This document shows positions 1 to 5,485 of a stretch of DNA of 16,787 nucleotides, in pieces. Both the position numbers and the translations under genes were made by a program. A model generated the notes under the pieces. That model was not told where the DNA came from. It made no database searches and worked only from the letters and a program-made list of their open reading frames with translations. Source of the stretch: Verrucomicrobiaceae bacterium (GTDB taxonomy: Bacteria > Verrucomicrobiota > Verrucomicrobiae > Verrucomicrobiales > Akkermansiaceae); the NCBI GenBank assembly GCA_003820635.1, contig RPOS01000057.1:1-16787 (forward strand), written 5' to 3'. Each line of letters begins with the position of its first letter. The stretch's first letter is position 1.

Positions 1-608
1 TCCGGCGGCCCCGGGTTCGACATGAGACGGACGGGGAGGTTCGGCTGGCGACGTATGAGGCCGCATCCAGCCCGCAGGGACTCTTTGAACAGGTTGTCGC
101 GGTGGTGGCGCAGGGACTGCCGCCGCATCAGGATTTCCCTCTCATCCAGGGAACGGCGAAGACCTGGACCTGCTGGATTCCTCTTGGAGACTGTCCGCGC
201 GCCATGGGGGGACTCACCATGCTGAAAGGTTCCCACCGTCACGGATATCTGCCGATCCAGCCGTCAAAAGGCGCCGGAGGAATTGCCGTGCCGCTTTGCC
301 CCTGGGAGACCGAGTGGGTCGAGGGGGACTACGAAGCCGGCGATATCATCACTTTCCCCAGCTACACGATTCACAAAGCCCTCCGCTGCCAGGACAAGGA
401 GCTCATCCGCGTCTCCCTCGATGTCCGGTATCAATCCGTGGACGAGCCGGTCGAGCAGAAGTCGCTTCTCCCGCATTGCGACCTTACGTGGGAAGAAATC
501 TACGCGGGCTGGGGCAGCGATGAACTGAAATATTATTGGGAAAAAGTGCCGCTTTCCATCGTCCCCTGGGAGGACAGCTACATGCAGCCGTCCACTCGGA
601 TCTGCTGA
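1..608 (+). CDS. PhyH-type (phytanoyl-CoA dioxygenase family) protein, 5' end outside window
   Basis: The reading frame is open from base 3 to the stop at 606-608, so the start lies upstream of the window and about 200 residues are visible. The family consists of Fe(II)/2-oxoglutarate-dependent oxygenases with a double-stranded beta-helix. The expected iron ligands are visible as HQD (visible residues 42-44) and the distal His in SYTIHKAL (about residue 124), followed by an Arg-containing strand (RVSLDVRY) that would bind 2-oxoglutarate. The GGLTMLKGSHRHGYLP segment is typical of the family. The substrate is unknown. A UroD-like gene follows 16 bp later on the same strand, suggesting co-transcription. 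The last residues, QPSTRIC, are identical to the C-terminus of the unrelated regulator at 8445-9689, so the tail may be a recombination product. The family call is firm; the function is not. Confidence 0.85.
   Translation, partial: RRPRVRHETDGEVRLATYEAASSPQGLFEQVVAVVAQGLPPHQDFPLIQGTAKTWTCWIPLGDCPRAMGGLTMLKGSHRHGYLPIQPSKGAGGIAVPLCPWETEWVEGDYEAGDIITFPSYTIHKALRCQDKELIRVSLDVRYQSVDEPVEQKSLLPHCDLTWEEIYAGWGSDELKYYWEKVPLSIVPWEDSYMQPSTRIC
584..608 (+). repeat. 25-bp shared gene-end repeat, copy 1
   Basis: GCAGCC, one variable base, TCCAC, one variable base, then CGGATCTGCTGA. It includes the stop codon of the PhyH-like gene. The other copy is on the minus strand at 8445-8469, also ending on a stop codon; 23 of 25 bases match. 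Confidence 0.7.
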
Positions 609-624
609 CCAATAAACTCATCTT

Positions 625-1716
625 ATGAAAAACAACCTAACCTCCCGCGAGCGCGTTCTGCGCGCATTCCACCACGAGGAACCCGACCGGGTCCCCATCC
701 ATTATCTGCACAATCCCGGAATCCATCTCCGGCTGAAGCAGCACTTTGGGCTCGCCGAGGACGACGAAGAAGGCTTGCTCTGCCGGCTCGGCGTCGATTT
801 TCGCGGGATCTACCCCGCATACTCCGGCCCGCGTCTGCATGCGGAAATTCCCGGGCTTATCGTGGATCCTGCCTGGGGAACACGGAACCAGTGGGTCGCC
901 AACGAATCCGGCGGCTATTGGGATTATTGTGATTTTCCCCTCAAAGATGCCTCGGAAGAAGTCTTTGAGGAATGGCCGTTCCCGTCCCCCGATGACTTTG
1001 ATTATTCGATTGCCGGGGAGCTCTGCAAAAAACATCCGGACCGGGCGATTTTCTTCGGGCATCCCGGATTTTCCGACATCTTGAACTCCGCCGGGATGCT
1101 GATGGGCGTCGAACAGTCAATGATGGACATCATTGACCCGGACTCGCCGCTTCAGCGGTGGATCGACCGACGGATCGATTCGCAGCTCGGGCAGATCCAG
1201 CGCACGCTCGAAGCGGCGGGCGGACGCATCGACTTCCTGTGGATGGGCGAAGATCTGGGAACTCAACGCGGGCCGATCATTAGCGCGGAGACCTACCGCG
1301 AGTTTATCAAACCGCGCCACAAAAAATACGTGGATCTTGCAAAGGCTTGGAACATCCCCGTGATGATTCATTCCTGCGGATCCAGCAGTTGGGCCTTCGA
1401 CGAGTTTCTTGACCTGGGCATCACCATCGTGGACACCCTGCAGCCCGAGGCCGTGAACATGGCTCCCGCGTTTTTGAAGTCGCGCTGGGGCGACCGGCTG
1501 TCATTTCACGGCTGCATCTCGACCGCCGGGCCCGTTGCGACTGGAAGCGTCGAGGACGTCAGGCGCAATGTGCGCGAAACGCTGGAGGTCATGATGCCCG
1601 GCGGCGGCTATTGCCTCGCCCCAACCCACTGCCTCCAGGACAACTCTCCCACCGAAAATGTCGTGGCCATGTATGAGACGGCTCACGAATTTGGCCGGTA
1701 TGGATCGCGGGGTTAG
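625..1716 (+). CDS. Uroporphyrinogen decarboxylase-like (UroD/MtaA superfamily) protein
   Basis: A complete 363-aa protein opening with LTSRERVLRAFHHEEPDRVP, the usual N-terminus of UroD-like proteins outside haem synthesis. Family members include haem UroD and the zinc-dependent corrinoid methyltransferases MtaA/MtbA/CmuA. A methyltransferase-like zinc site appears present: HSCGS gives His249 and Cys251, and THCLQDNSPTEN gives Cys336 in the position of the third ligand. This is inferred from motif spacing, not an alignment. UroD-like genes of this kind are common in Verrucomicrobiota and Lentisphaerota sugar loci with unproven roles. The ATG has no strong ribosome site and lies 16 bp after the PhyH-like stop, so the two are probably one transcript. 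A role in removing or transferring a methyl group is possible but unproven. True haem UroD is unlikely given the zinc-type motifs and context. Confidence 0.85.
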   Translation: MKNNLTSRERVLRAFHHEEPDRVPIHYLHNPGIHLRLKQHFGLAEDDEEGLLCRLGVDFRGIYPAYSGPRLHAEIPGLIVDPAWGTRNQWVANESGGYWDYCDFPLKDASEEVFEEWPFPSPDDFDYSIAGELCKKHPDRAIFFGHPGFSDILNSAGMLMGVEQSMMDIIDPDSPLQRWIDRRIDSQLGQIQRTLEAAGGRIDFLWMGEDLGTQRGPIISAETYREFIKPRHKKYVDLAKAWNIPVMIHSCGSSSWAFDEFLDLGITIVDTLQPEAVNMAPAFLKSRWGDRLSFHGCISTAGPVATGSVEDVRRNVRETLEVMMPGGGYCLAPTHCLQDNSPTENVVAMYETAHEFGRYGSRG

Positions 1717-1726
1717 CGGATCAAAC

Positions 1727-1848
1727 TCAGACTGCTGATGGCCGATTGCGGATCCGGCTTGGCGAGACGCCGAACTGCCGCCGGAATTGTTTTGAGAGCT
1801 GGTATTCGTCGCCGATTCCGACTTTGGCCGCGACGGACTTCATCGTGA
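1727..1848 (-). pseudogene. AraC-family regulator, C-terminal HTH remnant
   Basis: Read on the minus strand, the stop at 1727-1729 is preceded by about 38 residues, including MKSVAAKVGIGDEYQLSK and FRRQFGVSPSRIR. This matches the second helix-turn-helix and end of AraC/XylS regulators (pattern: iA..vGf.d..yFsr.FKr..G.sPs.fR). The rest of the regulator, roughly 250 residues, is absent. Going upstream on the minus strand the similarity ends near 1848, where a piece of a glycoside hydrolase gene on the opposite strand begins. An in-frame ATG at 1841-1843 exists, but 38 residues cannot make a functional AraC protein. I read it as the surviving 3' end of a broken gene convergent with the UroD-like gene. 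Confidence 0.7.
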
Positions 1849-1926
1849 ATGCAAAAGGCTTGGTTTGGTTCCCGCGCTTTACGCTGAGAACATATCCCAG
1901 CGGCTACGCTGGCGGAAAAGTGCCTG
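1847..1926 (+). pseudogene. Decayed 80-bp copy of part of the GH106-like gene
   Basis: This stretch matches 10204-10285, inside the complete GH106-like gene, with about four substitutions and one 2-bp deletion over 82 bp. The shared part covers the codons for the YDENSYPSGYAGGKVP motif. The deletion shifts the frame, so it cannot encode the same peptide. Identity includes third codon positions, pointing to a recent duplication or a close paralogue rather than protein-level conservation. It abuts the AraC remnant at about 1847. No other part of the GH106-like gene is found here. Confidence 0.75.
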
Positions 1927-2062
1927 GCGGGCCTGTCAAAGAATTATTTCAACTGTGTTTTTTAATTGACGAACGCGACCTCTTCGTCATTTTGGTCGCC
2001 AATTGACCGCGCATCCCGCTCTACAAGCACCGCGGAAAAGTCAAAGAAACGGAATAATTCTT
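1927..2062 (+). promoter_or_regulatory. Upstream region of the paralogous enzyme pair
   Basis: There is no convincing gene here. The segment is AT-richer than its surroundings and should hold the promoter of the enzyme pair. Candidate elements are TTGACG at 1966-1971, with only a weak -10 (ATTTTG) 17 bp later; an inverted repeat GCGACC/GGTCGC (1975-1980 with 1994-1999); and a 10-bp inverted pair AAGAATTATT (1939-1948) and AATAATTCTT (2053-2062), the latter touching the start codon. None is strong enough to name. Confidence 0.25.
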
Positions 2063-5000
2063 ATGAGTATCTTATCAAAATTCAGTGTAATCCTTCCGTC
2101 CCTATTGTGCCCGCTCACAGTCTGCGGAGCTGAACCTGAACCCCAACGCCCGTGGCTGGTTTTCGATTACTCGTTGGGCATGGGGATGGGGACGGGCTAC
2201 AAGAACGTGGGAGGCGCGAGATTTGAGGTTCAGATCTCCGACGGGGGGCCGTTTACACGGCTATGGAATGCGGAGTATGATCGGGTGAACCGCTGGTCGC
2301 CTTATGCCATCGATCTCTCGAAGTATCGTGGTAAGAATGTCAAAATACGCCTCTTAACCGAGCAAATCGAGAATCGGATCTGCCAAGACATGCCATTCTG
2401 GGGGAATCCCCGGATCGTGACGGGTAATCCGTTGGCAAAAACTCCGCCGAAGGAGATTCTTAATCTAGCCATGACGCCACCCGAAAGGGCCGGTGGGCTA
2501 TTGGCCGATGGAACCTTTATCCCTCTTGATGAAAAGGCCCAGTCCTTTGGCTACGAGGGCGGAGTCACGCTGGTGACTCCCGGAATGGTCAACCGAAAGC
2601 ACTCCATTCTAGTATATGGCGGCGATAAATACATCACCGTGGGAGGCAAGTCCCAGCCTGGTCTCTACATCGGCTACGACATGAGTTGGGACTACGAAAA
2701 ATACGGGGGAGGGACTGGCGACAAGCCCTATGTTGGTCCTTTGCCTCCGCCCGTGTTCGCGGAATGGAGTGTAGACGTTCCAAAATTGGAGGAGCCCGCG
2801 ACGGCTGATAACCCGTCGGCCGAAGCCCCTGCCAGCTTCCCATTGCCGACAGAGCCGCTTGTCCTCTCTAAAAAAGAAGACGTCTATCGCCATCAAGCGG
2901 GCCTTACCGCCAAAGCAAGTCGAGAAGCACTTACCCTCGAGGTCGCCATGGGCAATGCGCCATTGGGCTGGGCATTTGCGGGACTCGAGATGCTGGGCGC
3001 GAGCAAGCTGGATCTGGATATCCAGTCGGGCGGTTCGTTTGCTTCCAAAGCACCCAATGACTTCGCCGGGTTGATCGTGGATTATCACACGTCCAACGGT
3101 TACATGAAGCGGGTTTTCTTTGGGCTGGGCGCGGGTAATGCGGCCCGCACGGATCTGCGTCCGGGTGGGTGGATCTTGGACGAAGCATCTTTCAGTCTTG
3201 CCCAGCGGCTCGCGTGGACCGCTGAATTTGTCGATCTTGGTGCCAAACCTAATGGCAGTATCAGTTTGGATTTAAAAAAATATGCTCCCGCGAATTGGAA
3301 TGGCAGGATTTGGATTGCCGCGGGCCTCCAAAATCAACCTGCCGACGCCACTCTTTCAGCGCGCATCACGAATGTCCAACCACGAGTCGCCTCAAAGCCC
3401 ATTGCCGATCTTGATGCCTTGAAGTCCCGGTCCGCCGACTTTGCCGTGTTGGAAGATTCCGAATGCCTCCTGGCCATCTCGAAGACAAGTGGATCGGTAG
3501 CTGGCTTGTGGCGCAAGCGCGACAAAACCCGCTTGCTCGGCCCCTGCACCGACACCTACCGCATGGAGTCCCGCACGGTAGTCACCCGATTTGACGAAGG
3601 CGGAGACCATGTGCGTTCTTGTGATCTCATCAATACCCCATCGGGGCCGGCGCTCGTCGTCATCTGCAGCACGCCAGCTGTTCCAGGGCTGCTTATCACC
3701 AAGACCTACCGTTTTGATGCCGGGCTCACGAGTAAACGGGTGGATTTTTCGACCACTGACCCGGAAGGGTTTTTCATTACATGGGAACAGAACTCCTCGC
3801 TCGACCCGGCATTCCAGTCCGAGAGTCGTTTTGGCGGCGGATTTGCCGCTTCCAAGCGGGTGGCTCAGGGACGGGTCGTCGAGGCGGATGATGCCGCACC
3901 GGCCGAGCAAGCGGACATTAAGTCCCCGGCCATGCAAATTCGAAAGGATTTCTCGCTTGGCTTGGCCGCCTATCGGTTTCGTGTCAATGACCGCTATGTG
4001 CTGCCAAGCCCCGTTGTCACGAAACCTACTGGCTGGAATCTACCGATTTTTACCAGCTATGTGCGTGAGGCATCGCCGGTTTCCGCCGTGGCCAGGTGGT
4101 TTGTTTTCGAGGGGGATTTCATCAAAGTCATCGACCATTATGCGTCCCTTCCCGAGTATCAGGCGATCTGGACATTGCGGCAGCCCGCAGCGTGGGGCAA
4201 AGATCTTCTCCTTGATACCACTTGGTTTACTGATGCGGATGTTGCCCTGGCTCAATCTGTCGCTCCCGCGCCGGTATCTTCAACGCTGTGGTTTCTGAAT
4301 TTGCCATGGGGAGATTGGGGGCCAGATCACGCTGCGGCCAAAGCGAATCACCCGGATGTCTATAACATCGCACCTTCCTTGCGCCAGGCGGCACCCAACC
4401 TCCGCCTCTCGACGTATCACAACTTCCTTTTTGATGAAGACAGCGACATCTTCAGGGACTCGCCCGAAGTTGGAGTTCGCGACCGCGAGGGAATTCTCGT
4501 CTCGACCGGCATGAGCAGTGACCGCACGAAAGGTCCGTCTTATTATTTCCAAATGGGCAGTCCCGAGGTCCGTCGTTTGATCGTGGATCTCCATCGGCGA
4601 AAAATGCGGGATTGGAAACTAGATTTCCTCTATTTCGACGGTCCGGGATTCGGATCCGAAGTGATTGACTGGGGCACCAAAAACGTCGCCCAGTCCTACG
4701 ATTACCTCGACTATCTTCGGGCCACCTATCTGGCGATGCGTGAGGTGAACCCCGATTCGCTCATCATGTGCAATGGCGTCCTCCCGTATTCTCAAGTGGG
4801 TTACATCGAATTCCGCCATGAGCAATGGAACGACCTTTCAGGTCCAAATTGGCGGACGCTGGCCTATCAGTTCCTCTATCGGAAACTCACCGAAACGGAG
4901 GGCTATACGACGGTTCCGATTTTCGCATTTATCGAGGATCAGGCCACGGCACTCGCTTACATCAACCTCTACGGCTGGGCAGGCAACTTTGGCGGTGGTA

Positions 5001-5476
5001 TTCCTTGGAAACTGTCCGCCCGGGACTTCCGAGGGATGAAACTTGTGCCGGAGGCTGTGGCGCCTGCTTGGTGGCGGACGGGCGACAACTTCGAAGCCTA
5101 TGGGTTCACCCAGGACCAACGCGCCGTCGTCACGGTGCTCAACCACGAGACCGAGGAACGCGAGATCGAGATCACCGTGGATCCCACAAAACTGGGATTC
5201 GCGGTCGGCGACCGCCTCGATGCCACCCTGCGCCTTATGCTGCCCCCTACCCGTCAGGTAGCTGGCACGGTGAAGCGCGATTTTACCGGCGGAAAAGAGA
5301 TTCCAAATTATGAATACAATGAAGGGCCGGCCTTCGAAGAATCGGTCCTCTTCCAAGGGCAGGTCTGCACCGGTCCGATCCAAGTCAAAGTCAAGGCCCG
5401 TCCGATGTTGGTATCGAGCGTCATTCTCACCAGCGCGGGGCCATCTGATTCGACGGAGAAAGCCACTTCCCATTGA
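2063..5476 (+). CDS. Secreted multi-domain glycoside hydrolase-like protein (paralogue A)
   Basis: A 1137-aa protein. I chose the ATG at 2063 over the upstream TTG at 2003 because it starts a signal peptide (MSILSKFSVILPSLLC, cleavage near VCGA-EPEP). Residues about 30-135 resemble a carbohydrate-binding jelly roll (FEVQISDGG, IDLSKYRGKNVKIRL). A second beta-rich module spans about 265-455. A beta-sandwich begins near 459 and precedes a probable TIM barrel from about 735 (WFLNLPWGDWG at 743) to about 1020, with a short beta domain at the end. WKLDFLYFDGPG (851-862, Asp854 and Asp859) resembles the KxD nucleophile strand of clan GH-D (GH27/GH36). GYIE (Glu916) is the other conserved acidic site shared with the next gene. 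The family is not identified with certainty; alpha-galactosidase-like chemistry is inference. It lies 9 bp before paralogue B. Confidence 0.7.
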   Translation: MSILSKFSVILPSLLCPLTVCGAEPEPQRPWLVFDYSLGMGMGTGYKNVGGARFEVQISDGGPFTRLWNAEYDRVNRWSPYAIDLSKYRGKNVKIRLLTEQIENRICQDMPFWGNPRIVTGNPLAKTPPKEILNLAMTPPERAGGLLADGTFIPLDEKAQSFGYEGGVTLVTPGMVNRKHSILVYGGDKYITVGGKSQPGLYIGYDMSWDYEKYGGGTGDKPYVGPLPPPVFAEWSVDVPKLEEPATADNPSAEAPASFPLPTEPLVLSKKEDVYRHQAGLTAKASREALTLEVAMGNAPLGWAFAGLEMLGASKLDLDIQSGGSFASKAPNDFAGLIVDYHTSNGYMKRVFFGLGAGNAARTDLRPGGWILDEASFSLAQRLAWTAEFVDLGAKPNGSISLDLKKYAPANWNGRIWIAAGLQNQPADATLSARITNVQPRVASKPIADLDALKSRSADFAVLEDSECLLAISKTSGSVAGLWRKRDKTRLLGPCTDTYRMESRTVVTRFDEGGDHVRSCDLINTPSGPALVVICSTPAVPGLLITKTYRFDAGLTSKRVDFSTTDPEGFFITWEQNSSLDPAFQSESRFGGGFAASKRVAQGRVVEADDAAPAEQADIKSPAMQIRKDFSLGLAAYRFRVNDRYVLPSPVVTKPTGWNLPIFTSYVREASPVSAVARWFVFEGDFIKVIDHYASLPEYQAIWTLRQPAAWGKDLLLDTTWFTDADVALAQSVAPAPVSSTLWFLNLPWGDWGPDHAAAKANHPDVYNIAPSLRQAAPNLRLSTYHNFLFDEDSDIFRDSPEVGVRDREGILVSTGMSSDRTKGPSYYFQMGSPEVRRLIVDLHRRKMRDWKLDFLYFDGPGFGSEVIDWGTKNVAQSYDYLDYLRATYLAMREVNPDSLIMCNGVLPYSQVGYIEFRHEQWNDLSGPNWRTLAYQFLYRKLTETEGYTTVPIFAFIEDQATALAYINLYGWAGNFGGGIPWKLSARDFRGMKLVPEAVAPAWWRTGDNFEAYGFTQDQRAVVTVLNHETEEREIEITVDPTKLGFAVGDRLDATLRLMLPPTRQVAGTVKRDFTGGKEIPNYEYNEGPAFEESVLFQGQVCTGPIQVKVKARPMLVSSVILTSAGPSDSTEKATSH

Positions 5477-5485
5477 TTTTCGGTC

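Noticed and set aside
2014..2055. Short plus-strand reading RIPLYKHRGKVKETE then stop
   Set aside because: Looks like a protein tail but is only about 15 codons with a TGA just before it; too little to call.
2003..2062. Upstream TTG start for paralogue A
   Set aside because: It would bury the signal peptide 20 residues inside the protein; the ATG at 2063 fits secretion.
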